DNA of 64,000 nt from Tomitella fengzijianii (GCF_007559025.1 NZ_CP041765.1:1670679-1734678); one strand, 5' to 3'; shown: positions 27,414 through 35,697, numbered from the stretch's first letter. Translations and numbers: made by a program. Notes: generated by a model from the sequence alone, not told the origin.

Positions 27414-27848
27414 GTGATCCGGGTCTTTCCTGAATACGGGAATCCCAGTTCGCTCTGGCCCTCGAAGGAGCTAGAGCTCCTGCAATCGGACCGGCCGTAT
27501 GTCCTCCCCGGCGACATCGGGATCGACGATGCGCTCGGGGACGAGATACTCGCGTGGACGGACATCTTTCAGAAGTACTTGGTCGAGGAGTACGAGGATT
27601 TCGATAGAAGACCACGCTGGGCCCCGGACATCAGCGCTTTCGACTGGTACGACGAAGGACGGCGGATAGTCTCGCAGCTCCGCGCGAAGTTCCCCGACGT
27701 GCAGGTTCTGGCGCAATTCGGAAAATACGTGCTCTCTGTGAACGAGATGAGGGAGAACGTCGGCCGACTGCCGATCAGCATGCCCGGCGAATGCAGGACC
27801 GGGTACATCGGCATCCGCGACTTCGTCGGGCAGAATTCGCACCGCTGA
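27414..27848 (+). CDS. Low-GC orphan protein of unknown function
   Basis: Soluble, acidic protein of about 144 residues starting at a GTG with AGGA a few bases upstream. I do not recognise a family. Visible features are IRVFPEYGNPSSLWPSKELELL at the start, a DEILAWTDIFQKYLVEEYEDFDRRPRW helix, and WYDEGRRIVSQLRAKFPDVQVLAQF. The helix and the late LRAKFPDVQVL strand are reminiscent of small actinobacterial immunity-type proteins, but this is weak. GC is about 59% over the first 240 nt versus about 70% in neighbours, with codons such as ATA, CTA and AGA, which points to recent transfer. It sits between the Rv1234-like gene and a 13E12-family endonuclease, where conserved synteny breaks. An earlier in-frame ATG at 27303 would run through the preceding gene. 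Confidence 0.65.
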   Translation: MIRVFPEYGNPSSLWPSKELELLQSDRPYVLPGDIGIDDALGDEILAWTDIFQKYLVEEYEDFDRRPRWAPDISAFDWYDEGRRIVSQLRAKFPDVQVLAQFGKYVLSVNEMRENVGRLPISMPGECRTGYIGIRDFVGQNSHR

Positions 27849-28001
27849 CGACGGCGACCGTTCGGAGAGGCCGTCCTCGGGTGGAGTCCCGTGCCATGGC
27901 TGCCTGCCGCCAGCGTGGGCCGGCCGCCGAAGTCTCAAGTGGGGAAGACGCATACCCGTGGAATCCCGCGTCCAGCGTGGACCGGTAGGAGCACGCACCT
28001 C

Positions 28002-28032
28002 CACCCCCGCGTCGCAGTGCGGCGCGGGGGTG
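28002..28032 (-). terminator. Hairpin downstream of the DUF222-HNH gene
   Basis: CACCCCCGCG at 28002-28011 pairs perfectly with CGCGGGGGTG at 28023-28032 around an 11-nt loop. It lies about 70 nt past the stop of the minus-strand HNH gene, with no T-tract. The rest of 27849-28099 shows no gene. Confidence 0.45.
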
Positions 28033-28099
28033 TCACGGGGCGATGGTGGCTGTGGTCGTGGCGGTGTTTGGCGGTTCGTGCGGCGCTGTACGGCCGGTG

Positions 28100-29536
28100 T
28101 CAGGGCGGGCCGGGGCCGTCAGTCGCGTTCGTGCGGCAGGCCGCCGGGCGGTCCGGAGCCGACGAAGGGGCTGCGCGGGGCGCGTCGGTGTGGAGTCCGT
28201 GGCCGTTGAGCCAGCGGCCGTGGGGGTCGATGGTGGCGGGCGGCCGGAATACGGGGATGCCGGCAGCGCTCATGGCGGCGGTCCAGCCGTCGTGGTGGAC
28301 GGCCCGGTGGTAGGCCGCGCAGAGCAGGACGAGGTTGTCCAGGTCGGTGGGGCCTCCATCAGCCCAATGGACGATGTGGTGGGCCTGGGTCCAGGCGGGA
28401 GGGCGGTCGCAGGCAGGAAAGGCGCAACCTCGGTCGCGGGCGGCGAGGGCGCGGCGTTGGGCCCTGCCGGCAAGGCGGGTGGTGCGGCCGAGGTGCAGGG
28501 GGACGTCGCCGGGGCCGGTGATGATGGGAGTGATGGTCGCGTCGCAGGCGAGGCGGCGCACGGTGTGCGCGGAGAGAGTGCCGGTGTGGTCCGCCCAGCC
28601 GGTGCGCAGGGCTGCGAACATGTCGCCGTAGCGGCCCTGGTCGAGGTACTTGCGCATGCGGAGCCGGCGTTCTTCCGGGGCGGCGAGGTCTGCAGCGCCG
28701 ATGTGGATATGAATGTGCGGCCGGCCGTCGCCAGTATCGGTCGCGGCCGCCTGGTAGCGGCGGAGGATCTCCGTGAGCGCGTCGGCGCGGCGCTGGGAGG
28801 CGCGGCGGCGGTCGGGGGAGCCGTCGGCTTCGGGCCTGGGCGCGGAGAGCGGCGACAGCGCGGAAAGGAGATGTTCTCCGGTGACTGCGTCGAGGTCGCC
28901 TTTGACGACGACGCGGCCGGCGAGGGTCTTGGAAGCGTGGAATTCGTTGCGGTCGGTGTCCTCGCCGGGCGGTGTGTCGTCCGGGGCGAACATCTGCCGG
29001 AGTCCTTCGCGAGCGTCCTGGAGGCAGCGCAGGTCGCCGCTCGTGGCCGCCTTGAGGAGCAGGTCACGGCAGGACGGCGCCGCGGCAGCGGGCATTCCGG
29101 CGGGCGGGTGGGCGAGGAAGCCGACGATGAGCTTGGCTTGTGCGGTGGTCATCTCGCCTGCCGCGTAGGCGGCGAGGACGTCGGGTTCGTCGTCGAGCGC
29201 GATTGCGAGCGTGGTGACCGCCCGGGCACGACCGGGCGTGGCGGTACTGGTGGCGGCGAGGTGGTCGACGATTGCCCCGCGGGAGCCGCGGGTGTCGGCG
29301 CGGCGGCGCGCGAGCTCGCCGATGATGCGCATGCCGGCGATCTCGCATCGGAACATCAGGGTGCTGACGTGGTCCAGCCAGCCGGTCAGCTGGCAGTCGG
29401 CGTGCTGCCAGAGTCCGTCGGAAAGAGGGGCGTCGAGGAGTTCACCAATGGACGCGACGAAGTCGTATGCGCGCGCCGCGCTGTCGTCGCGGGTGGTCCC
29501 CTTCGTCTCCGCGGTCCTCGTGATCTCCCTGGACAT
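28100..29536 (-). CDS. DUF222 and HNH endonuclease domain protein (13E12 repeat family)
   Basis: Protein of 478 residues. Residues about 1-330 are DUF222: ELLDAPLSDGLWQHADCQLTGWLDHVSTLMFRCEIAGMRIIGELARR, AYAAGEMTTAQAKLIVGFLA and GRVVVKGDLDAVTGEHLLSALSPL. The C-terminal HNH nuclease is RALAARDRGCAFPACDRPPAWTQAHHIVHWADGGPTDLDNLVLLCAAYHRAVHHDGW, with paired Cys, HH-I-x-x-W and the final H. These genes are multicopy in mycolic-acid bacteria, resemble group-II-intron or homing-type elements in spread, and several in M. tuberculosis are LexA-controlled. The ATG at 29536 has a GGGGGG run upstream. The domain looks complete, not decayed. Biological role is unknown. Confidence 0.9.
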   Translation of the reverse strand: MSREITRTAETKGTTRDDSAARAYDFVASIGELLDAPLSDGLWQHADCQLTGWLDHVSTLMFRCEIAGMRIIGELARRRADTRGSRGAIVDHLAATSTATPGRARAVTTLAIALDDEPDVLAAYAAGEMTTAQAKLIVGFLAHPPAGMPAAAAPSCRDLLLKAATSGDLRCLQDAREGLRQMFAPDDTPPGEDTDRNEFHASKTLAGRVVVKGDLDAVTGEHLLSALSPLSAPRPEADGSPDRRRASQRRADALTEILRRYQAAATDTGDGRPHIHIHIGAADLAAPEERRLRMRKYLDQGRYGDMFAALRTGWADHTGTLSAHTVRRLACDATITPIITGPGDVPLHLGRTTRLAGRAQRRALAARDRGCAFPACDRPPAWTQAHHIVHWADGGPTDLDNLVLLCAAYHRAVHHDGWTAAMSAAGIPVFRPPATIDPHGRWLNGHGLHTDAPRAAPSSAPDRPAACRTNATDGPGPP

Positions 29537-29583
29537 CGTCCCCCCTGCCGATTTCCCCCATCTGCGGCTTCCACGGTAAGCGC

Positions 29584-29599
29584 ACAAATATTCGTTCGC
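29584..29599 (-). promoter_or_regulatory. Degenerate SOS-box-like site upstream of the HNH gene
   Basis: The plus-strand stretch ends in GTTCGC after ATTC, giving 8 of 12 matches to TCGAAC-N4-GTTCGA; the second half-site is weak. It lies about 48 nt upstream of the HNH start, the right place for LexA control known in some 13E12 genes. Confidence 0.25.
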
Positions 29600-29617
29600 A
29601 AGGGTGTTCTATGATCT

Positions 29618-29655
29618 GCGCGCCAATTCCCGAAACGCGCGCCAAATCCCGAAAA
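29618..29655. repeat. 19-bp tandem duplication
   Basis: GCGCGCCAATTCCCGAAAC at 29618-29636 is followed at once by a copy at 29637-29655 that differs at 2 of 19 positions. The surrounding 29537-29755 has no gene; the repeat is its only notable content besides the AT-rich spot near 29586. Confidence 0.7.
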
Positions 29656-29755
29656 CCGCACGATGGATCGCGCCGCCCATTGGACCGCGCATGCAGAACC
29701 ACGGCTCCGCCCGGTGAACCCGCTCGGCTCCCGCGCGGAGCCGGGGCGGCCTGCG

Positions 29756-31126
29756 TCAGCCCCGCCCCAATCTCCGGAGCAGCATGGCCTCCGCCAGCGC
29801 GCACCGTTCGATCTCGCCGGGGTCGACGCTCTCGTTCGGAGCGTGGATGTTGCACTGCGGCTCCTCCACGCCGAACAGGGCGATCTCCGCCTCCGGGTGC
29901 TGCTCGGCAAGCGCGGTGCACAGCGGGATGGCGCCGCCCTGCCCGCTGTACTCGACCTCCGCGCCGAAGGCCTCGCGCAGCGCGTCGGACAGCGCCGCAT
30001 AGCCGGGGCCGTCCGTGCGCGCGAGAAAGGGCCGCCCCACGGCCTCCCGCTCGACCCGCACCCGCGCTCCCCATGGGGCGTGCGTGTGCAGGTGTGCCAC
30101 CAGCGCATCCTGGGCGGCGACGGGGTCGGTGCCGGGCGGCACGCGCAGATTGATGCGGGCCGACGCGCGGGGCTGCATCGCCGCGGCCGAGCCGACGACA
30201 GGAGGACAGTCGATACCGAGCACGGTTGCCGTGGGCCGCGCCCAGACGGAATCGGCGATGGCCCCGCTGCCAACGAGGTCGACGCCCTCGAGAACGCCGG
30301 CATCGCCGCGGAACCGCTCCTCCGGGTATTCGGCGCCCTGCCACACGCCGGAGGCGTCGAGGCCGTCGACCGTCGTGTCGCCATTGTCGGAACGGAGGCT
30401 CGCCAGCATCGCGATAAGCGCGGCCAGCGCGTCGGGTGCAGGCCCGCCGAACATGCCCGAGTGCACCTCGCCGGCGAGCGTTTCCGCCTCCACGTCCACG
30501 TTGGCGTTGCCGCGAAGGCTGGTCGTCAGCGTGGGCCGTCCCGCCGCCACGTTGCCGGAATCGGCGATGATGATCAGGTCGGCCGCGAACAGCTCAGGGC
30601 GCTCGACCACGAGTTGCTCCAGGCCGCCGGTCCCCATCTCTTCAGAGCCCTCGGCGATCACCCGCACGCCGACGCCCCCGAGGCCGTCGTCGCCGAGCGC
30701 CCGCAGCGCCGTGAGGTGCATGACGAGGTTGCCCTTGCAGTCGGCGGCGCCGCGCCCGTACCAGCGGCCGTCGCGCTCGGTAAGGGTGAACGGGTCCGAG
30801 CCCCACGCGGCATGGTCGCCGGCCGGCTGTATGTCGTAGTGGCTGTAGAGGAGCACCGTCGGCATGCCCGGCGCCGGCGGGCGGTGGCCCACGACGGCGA
30901 CTGAGCCGTCGGCGGTCTCGACGAGGTCCGTTCGGGGGATCCCTGCGGCGGCGAACGCGTCCCGTGCCCACTGCGCGCCGCGCAGGCACTCCTGCGGGTC
31001 GACCTGGCGTGCGTCGGCCAGGGTGGGGATCGCGACCAGCTCGGCCAGGTCGGCGCGTGCCCGAGCCATGAGCCGGCGTACGCGCTCGCTCAACTCCTCG
31101 GTGACTGCGGATGCCGACTCTGCCAT
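29756..31126 (-). CDS. M20-family dipeptidase / peptidase
   Basis: Zinc peptidase of 456 residues of the M20A/ArgE-DapE-CPG2 superfamily. Metal-site motifs are VLLYSHYDIQPAGDHAAWGSDPF, WYGRGAADCKGNLVMHLTAL, and IAEGSEEMGTGGLEQLV with the catalytic Glu pair. The dimerization region has LRGNANVDVEAETLAGEVHSGMFGGPAPDALAAL, and the last ligand is in HAPNESVDPGEIE. The long form with SLRGNANVDVE and GGPAPDAL is the dipeptidase group that removes C-terminal residues of di- or tripeptides. ATG 31126 has GAGGGGAA upstream. Divergent from the SUFU gene (97-nt spacer). Confidence 0.88.
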   Translation of the reverse strand: MAESASAVTEELSERVRRLMARARADLAELVAIPTLADARQVDPQECLRGAQWARDAFAAAGIPRTDLVETADGSVAVVGHRPPAPGMPTVLLYSHYDIQPAGDHAAWGSDPFTLTERDGRWYGRGAADCKGNLVMHLTALRALGDDGLGGVGVRVIAEGSEEMGTGGLEQLVVERPELFAADLIIIADSGNVAAGRPTLTTSLRGNANVDVEAETLAGEVHSGMFGGPAPDALAALIAMLASLRSDNGDTTVDGLDASGVWQGAEYPEERFRGDAGVLEGVDLVGSGAIADSVWARPTATVLGIDCPPVVGSAAAMQPRASARINLRVPPGTDPVAAQDALVAHLHTHAPWGARVRVEREAVGRPFLARTDGPGYAALSDALREAFGAEVEYSGQGGAIPLCTALAEQHPEAEIALFGVEEPQCNIHAPNESVDPGEIERCALAEAMLLRRLGRG

Positions 31127-31223
31127 GGTGTGGTTCCCCTCGGTGAAGTACGCGGCCGCGCAATGGACGGTGGACGCCGTCTTCGACCACTGTGCCATCA
31201 CGGACTGCGGTCCGTCCGGTTAG

Positions 31224-31859
31224 ATGGCGGGTGTGGCGGACAACGTGGTGGAACAAGTCGAAGCGCATCTCGTGAAGCAGTTCGGCGGGCCTCCTGCGGG
31301 GGCCGCGTCGGTGACATTCCTGGGGCTCGAGCCGATCGTCGTGCAGGCGTTCGTGGCGGCTCCTCCCGGCCCGCGTGAGCCGGCCGCGGCGGGGGGCGGT
31401 GACACGCTGCTGCACCTCGTCTCGGTCGGGTGTTCACGCGCGCCTATGGCAGACCCGACGGAGATGGTCGCCGATCCGCAGCGCGGCCCGCGCGCCGAGA
31501 TCGTCGTCGCGTTGCGCCCCACGGGCGGCGGCGTTCCCGCAGGACTGCACCGCTCGGTGGCGGTCCTGGCGGCGGCGCCCGCGGTGGAGGGCGTCGTGTT
31601 GGCCGCGGACGGGATCATCGACCTGGCCGAGCCGATGTGGCAGGGGTCCGCCTTCACCGCCGTGCTCCTCGGCGGGTCGGCCGTGCCCGATCTCGATCTG
31701 GCGCCGCCGCGTGATCCGGTGCGGTTCCTCGAGGCCGTCCCCCTCACCGCCACCGAGGCCGCCTGGGTCCGTGTTCGCGGTGCTGATGAGCTGCGCGCGG
31801 CGTGGGCCGAGGCGCAGGTCGATCCCCGCGATCCGGCGCGCCGAGCAGTAGCGCTCTGA
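31224..31859 (+). CDS. Suppressor-of-fused (SUFU) domain protein, second copy
   Basis: Soluble protein of 211 residues. The family pattern is seen as VVEQVEAHLVKQFGG, then LLHLVSVGCSRAPM, RAEIVVALRP, GSAFTAVLLGG and the late signature RFLEAVPLTATEAAWVRVRGADELRAAW, with a DPRDPARRAVAL ending equal to the family DP-R-SV. It is well diverged from the SUFU protein at 1903 and lacks its acidic insert. Bacterial SUFU proteins are proposed immunity or scaffold proteins; no adjacent toxin is present. It begins with ATG 31224 and is followed 92 nt later by a PHP phosphoesterase. Confidence 0.62.
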   Translation: MAGVADNVVEQVEAHLVKQFGGPPAGAASVTFLGLEPIVVQAFVAAPPGPREPAAAGGGDTLLHLVSVGCSRAPMADPTEMVADPQRGPRAEIVVALRPTGGGVPAGLHRSVAVLAAAPAVEGVVLAADGIIDLAEPMWQGSAFTAVLLGGSAVPDLDLAPPRDPVRFLEAVPLTATEAAWVRVRGADELRAAWAEAQVDPRDPARRAVAL

Positions 31860-31951
31860 CCGGCGGCGATTCTCCGAGGTGCGGTCGTGTGCGGATCCCG
31901 GAACGCGGGCGCGTGCGGCGCGAACGCTGCGGCGCTGACAGACTGGAGTCC

Positions 31952-32878
31952 GTGCGAATCGACCTGCATGCCCACACCACCGCCTCCGACGGCACCACGG
32001 AGCCGCGCGCCCTCGTCGCCGAGGCCGTGACCGCCGGGCTGGACGTGGTCGCGATCACGGATCACGACACCACGGCCGGGTGGGCGGCGGCGACGGAGGC
32101 GGAGGCGGCGCTGGCCGCACCGCGGCCGTTGTCGCTGGTGCGGGGGATGGAGTGGTCGTGCGTGGCGCGGGCCGAGCCGGCCGGGACCGAAAAGGACGGG
32201 CGGGTCTCGGTGCACCTGCTGTGCTATCTGTTCGATCCGGATGATCCGGCGATCCTCGCGGAAACAGCGCGCCTCCGGGGCGAGCGTGGACGCCGGCTTC
32301 GCGTGATGGCCGAGCGGATGGCGGCGGACGGCCTCCCCGTGGACGCGGACGAACTGTTCTCGGATACGGAGCAGGTGCCGGGGCGCCCGCACCTGGCGCG
32401 AGTGCTGGTCGATCACGGGGTCGCGGAGTCGATGCAGGCCGCGTTCGCCGGTCCGCTGAGCAAGGATTCGCCGTACTACGAGCGCAAACGTGACACGCCC
32501 GTGGAGGACGCGGTGCGCGCGGTGACAGCCGCCGGCGGCGTCACCGTCATCGCCCACCCGCGTGCGCGCAGCCGCGGGGCGCTCATGGACATGGCCCAGA
32601 TCGTGGAACTGGCGGAGTCCGGCCTGGCAGGCGTCGAGGCCGACCACCTCGACCATGACGCGGACGACCGGGCCTACCTGCGGGACCTCGCCACAGGCGC
32701 GGGCCTGGTGGTGACCGGTTCGTCGGACTTCCACGGCGGGAACAAAACGGTCCGGCTGGGCGCGGAGCTGACCGCGCCCGATCAGTATGCTGCGTTGGTG
32801 GAACGGGCGTTCGGGGTCGACGTGGTGGGCGGCGGGAGTGCGGCCGCGCAGGCGACGACATCCGGCGAGGGGGCGTAG
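31952..32878 (+). CDS. PHP-domain metal-dependent phosphoesterase
   Basis: Protein of 308 residues with the PHP fold: RIDLHAHTTASDGTTEPRALV at the N-terminus (H-x-H and D ligands), VVAITDHDTTAGW, GMEWSC, RPHLARVLVDHG, VTVIAHPRARSRG, GVEADHLDHD and the final SSDFHGGNK. This layout matches YciV/RNase AM and related trinuclear phosphoesterases, which act on 3',5'-bisphosphate nucleotides or the 5' ends of short RNAs. GTG 31952 directly precedes the conserved RIDLHAH; an earlier start would add a basic stretch with no family match. Followed with no gap by a small membrane protein, so likely an operon. Confidence 0.88.
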   Translation: MRIDLHAHTTASDGTTEPRALVAEAVTAGLDVVAITDHDTTAGWAAATEAEAALAAPRPLSLVRGMEWSCVARAEPAGTEKDGRVSVHLLCYLFDPDDPAILAETARLRGERGRRLRVMAERMAADGLPVDADELFSDTEQVPGRPHLARVLVDHGVAESMQAAFAGPLSKDSPYYERKRDTPVEDAVRAVTAAGGVTVIAHPRARSRGALMDMAQIVELAESGLAGVEADHLDHDADDRAYLRDLATGAGLVVTGSSDFHGGNKTVRLGAELTAPDQYAALVERAFGVDVVGGGSAAAQATTSGEGA

Positions 32879-33370
32879 GTGGTGCGGGGGAGTGCGGACT
32901 GGGGCACCGGCGGACGGGGCGGCGCGATGCAGCGTCCCGGGAACGACTATCAGGACTACCGCGGATCGGACGACGGGGCACCTGCCGACGACTACGCCGA
33001 CGGCGGATACGCCCACGGCGGATATGCCCACGGCGGATATGCGGAGGCCTCCGGCTACGGCGCGGATGCGGCGATGACCGCGCCGGAGGAACCCGGCCGT
33101 CCTGTGCGGGCGCTGCGGGCGCTCGGCGGTTCCGTCGTGGCGGGGCTGGTGCTGCTGACGATCGGGATCATCGTGGTGTCCATCCTCGGCGGCAGGCGGG
33201 GCATCCCGGGGCCGGGCGGGGAATCGCTGATCGTGCACCTGCTGGGGAGCGGCGTCGCCCTGGTCGCCCAGCGGTACGCGGACCGCACGCGCGGCTTTGC
33301 GGCCGCCGCCTGTGCGCTGGTGGTGTTCTGCGCGGCGGGGGCCGTCCTGTGGACCCAGTGGTGGGGGTAA
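32879..33370 (+). CDS. Small membrane protein with GGYAH repeats
   Basis: Protein of 163 residues. The N-terminal half is disordered and G/Y/D-rich with three 5-residue repeats (GGYAH, GGYAH, GGYAE). Two membrane helices follow: GSVVAGLVLLTIGIIVVSILG and FAAAACALVVFCAAGAVLWTQWW, with LIVHLLGSGVALVAQRYADR between them. Conserved near PHP genes in related actinobacteria as far as I recall, but without a known role. Starts GTG immediately after the PHP stop with GAGGGGGC upstream. Confidence 0.72.
   Translation: MVRGSADWGTGGRGGAMQRPGNDYQDYRGSDDGAPADDYADGGYAHGGYAHGGYAEASGYGADAAMTAPEEPGRPVRALRALGGSVVAGLVLLTIGIIVVSILGGRRGIPGPGGESLIVHLLGSGVALVAQRYADRTRGFAAAACALVVFCAAGAVLWTQWWG
33001..33045 (+). repeat. 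Three 15-bp tandem repeats in the small membrane protein gene
   Basis: Units CGGCGGATACGCCCA (33001), CGGCGGATATGCCCA (33016) and CGGCGGATATGCGGA (33031) differ by one to three bases. They encode the GGYAH motif in frame. Confidence 0.8.
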
Positions 33371-33459
33371 TACGCGGAGACGCTGGCTGTAGTGTTGTGC
33401 GGGTAACAGGCCCGGGTGGGCCGGGTGAGCCGGCCTGCAGCGAACACGCAGGAGAGTCC

Positions 33460-34716
33460 GTGTCCACTGATTTCGATGCCGTCCACGCGAACCAGCAGAC
33501 GCTCTCCGCGTTGACCTCCGAGGAGATCTTCGACGGCCACATCGGCGGGAAGCTCTCGGTGGAGACCACCACGTCGCTGGACAATCAGCGGGCGCTGTCG
33601 ATCGCCTACACGCCGGGCGTCGCCCAGGTCAGCCGGGCCATCGCGGAGGACGATTCGCTGGCTCGGCGATTCACCTGGACGGACCGGCTGGTGGCCGTCG
33701 TCTCGGACGGCACCGCAGTCCTGGGATTGGGGGACATCGGCCCGCGCGCGTCGCTGCCCGTCATGGAGGGCAAGGCCGCGTTGTTCAAGTCGTTCGCCGG
33801 GCTGGACGCCATCCCGATCGTGCTGGATACGCAGGATCCGGACGAGATCGTCGAGACCCTGGTGCGGATGCGGATGAGCTTCGGCGCCGTCAACCTGGAG
33901 GACATCTCGGCCCCACGCTGCTTCGAGATCGAGCGGCGCGTCGTCGAGGCCCTCGACTGCCCGGTGATGCACGACGACCAGCACGGCACCGCCATCGTGG
34001 TGCTCGCCGCACTCACAGCGGCGGCCAGGGCCGTGCGGCGTGATCTGACCGGGCTGCGCGTGGTCATCTCGGGAGCGGGGGCGGCGGGAGTGGCGTGTGC
34101 CAACATCCTGCTCGCCGTCGGGGTGCGCGACCTCACCGTGCTCGACTCGCGCGGCATCATCTCCGCGGATCGCACCGACCTGACTGCGAGCAAGGCGGAT
34201 CTCGCCGCTCGGACCAACGCCGTGGGGCGCACCGGCGGAGTCGCCGACGCGCTCGACGGTGCCGACGTCTATCTCGGCGTGTCCACCGGCACAGTCCCGG
34301 AGGAGATCGTGGCCACGATGGCGCCGGAGGCGATCATCTTCGCGCTGTCCAACCCCGACCCGGAAGTGCACCCGGACGTCGCGCACAAGTACGCGGCGGT
34401 CGTCGCCACGGGCCGCAGCGACTTCCCCAACCAGATCAACAACGTGCTGGCGTTCCCGGGCGTGTTCCGAGGCGCACTGGATGTGGGCGCCACAGAGATC
34501 ACCGAGAACATGAAGGTGGCCGCCGCGCACGCGCTGGTGGACCTTGTCGGCGACGACCTGGCGCCGGGGCACATAGTCCCGTCTGCGCTAGATCCGCGGG
34601 TGGCCCCGGCCGTCGCACAGGCCGTGGCGGCCGCGGCGGTGTCCGACGGTGTGGCGACGCGGGCCGCCGAGGACCCGGCGGTCGGCTCCGTGCGGAAGGG
34701 CGGCGCTGCGGGGTGA
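33460..34716 (+). CDS. NAD(P)-dependent malic enzyme (short, bacterial type)
   Basis: Oxidative decarboxylation of malate to pyruvate and CO2. The enzyme has 418 residues, the compact bacterial class. Motifs are ALSIAYTPGVAQVSRAI (site I), GLGDIGPRASLPVMEGKAALFKSFAGLDAIPIVLDTQDPDEIVETL, NLEDISAPRCFEIERR, CPVMHDDQHGTAIVVLAAL, the Rossmann loop VVISGAGAAGVACANILL, and IIFALSNPDPEVHPDVA...GRSDFPNQINNVLAFPGVFRGALDVGATEITENMKVAA. GTG 33460 has AGGAGAG upstream. Cofactor choice is unsure; the acidic residue after the glycine loop (VLDSRGII) would favour NAD, while the S/R could fit NADP. Overlaps the next gene as GTGA. Confidence 0.9.
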   Translation: MSTDFDAVHANQQTLSALTSEEIFDGHIGGKLSVETTTSLDNQRALSIAYTPGVAQVSRAIAEDDSLARRFTWTDRLVAVVSDGTAVLGLGDIGPRASLPVMEGKAALFKSFAGLDAIPIVLDTQDPDEIVETLVRMRMSFGAVNLEDISAPRCFEIERRVVEALDCPVMHDDQHGTAIVVLAALTAAARAVRRDLTGLRVVISGAGAAGVACANILLAVGVRDLTVLDSRGIISADRTDLTASKADLAARTNAVGRTGGVADALDGADVYLGVSTGTVPEEIVATMAPEAIIFALSNPDPEVHPDVAHKYAAVVATGRSDFPNQINNVLAFPGVFRGALDVGATEITENMKVAAAHALVDLVGDDLAPGHIVPSALDPRVAPAVAQAVAAAAVSDGVATRAAEDPAVGSVRKGGAAG

Positions 34717-35681
34717 GGTATCGCAGGTCCGCCGCGGCAGCAGCGGCGGTGTTGACGGTCGCGGTGGCGCTGACGGGATGCGAATCCACCACGGCACTGG
34801 AACAGGAATACTCCTCCACGCAATTGGTGGTGGGCTCCGGTGCATCGGCGGAGAGCCGGATCGTCGCCACCATTTATGCGGAGGCCCTGCGGGGCACCGG
34901 CATCGAGGTTTCGACCGATCTCGGGGTCGGTGACCGCTTCGACTATGTGCGGGCGCTGGAATCCGGGCGGGTCAGCGTCGTGCCGGACGACACCGCTTCG
35001 CTCCTCGCCTTCTTCGAGCGGTCGAACGCGGAGAACGTCCGCAATGCGGCGCCCGACGCGGAGAAGTCCGGTGGCGACACCGCGGCCACATCGGACGAGC
35101 CGGGCGCGGTCGGCGCTGTCGAGGAGGCGCTGAGCCGCGCGCTGCCGCAGTACCTCCGGGTCTCGGACGCGGCGCTGGCCGAACGCGGCCAGCGGTTGAT
35201 CGTCGACGACTCCACGGCTTCGAAATGGGGTCTGCACAGCGTGTCCGACCTGGCCGCACACTGTGCGGACACCGACGCGAGCCTGGTGGCCGGGCTCGTA
35301 TCTGACGCGCAGGTACGCGCGGCGCTGGCCGATTCGTATCGATGCACCTTCGCAGCGGTCGACGTCGTCGGCGATCCCGCGGATGCGGCGGACGCGGTGT
35401 CGCAGGGCCGGTCGGCGGTCGGCGGTGTGACAACCCTGTCGCCCGCGGCGTCGATGGACGGTTTCACCACCCTGGAGGACGACCGCGAGACGCTGCCTAC
35501 CGGCAATATCGTGCCGCTGTACCGCGCGGGGAGCATAGGCGACCGTCAGGTCGAAGCGCTCAACAATGTGGCCGGCGAGCTGACCACCGACGACCTGGCC
35601 GCCATGGTGCGCCGGGTCGAGGTCGACGGTCGGCCGGTGGCGGACGTGGTGGGCGACTGGCGCGCCCAGCACGGCGTCTGA
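34713..35681 (+). CDS. Glycine-betaine-type substrate-binding lipoprotein (OpuAC/ProX-like), orphan
   Basis: Lipoprotein of 322 residues. The signal peptide RYRRSAAAAAAVLTVAVALTGCES ends in the lipobox LTGC. The binding domain has LVVGSGASAESRIVATIYAEALRGTGIEVSTDLGVGDRFDYVRALESGRVSVVPDDTASLLAFF, the typical OpuAC/OsmF opening where the family has a substrate-defining Y/N. Later parts are DSTASKWGLHSVSDLAAHC and NIVPLYRAGSIGDRQVEALNNVAGELTTDDLAAMVRRVEVDG. No ABC permease or ATPase follows, so partners must be elsewhere. Translation is coupled to malic enzyme by a GTGA overlap. Substrate is not proven. Confidence 0.82.
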   Translation: MRYRRSAAAAAAVLTVAVALTGCESTTALEQEYSSTQLVVGSGASAESRIVATIYAEALRGTGIEVSTDLGVGDRFDYVRALESGRVSVVPDDTASLLAFFERSNAENVRNAAPDAEKSGGDTAATSDEPGAVGAVEEALSRALPQYLRVSDAALAERGQRLIVDDSTASKWGLHSVSDLAAHCADTDASLVAGLVSDAQVRAALADSYRCTFAAVDVVGDPADAADAVSQGRSAVGGVTTLSPAASMDGFTTLEDDRETLPTGNIVPLYRAGSIGDRQVEALNNVAGELTTDDLAAMVRRVEVDGRPVADVVGDWRAQHGV

Positions 35682-35697
35682 CCGTCCGCAAGCTCCG

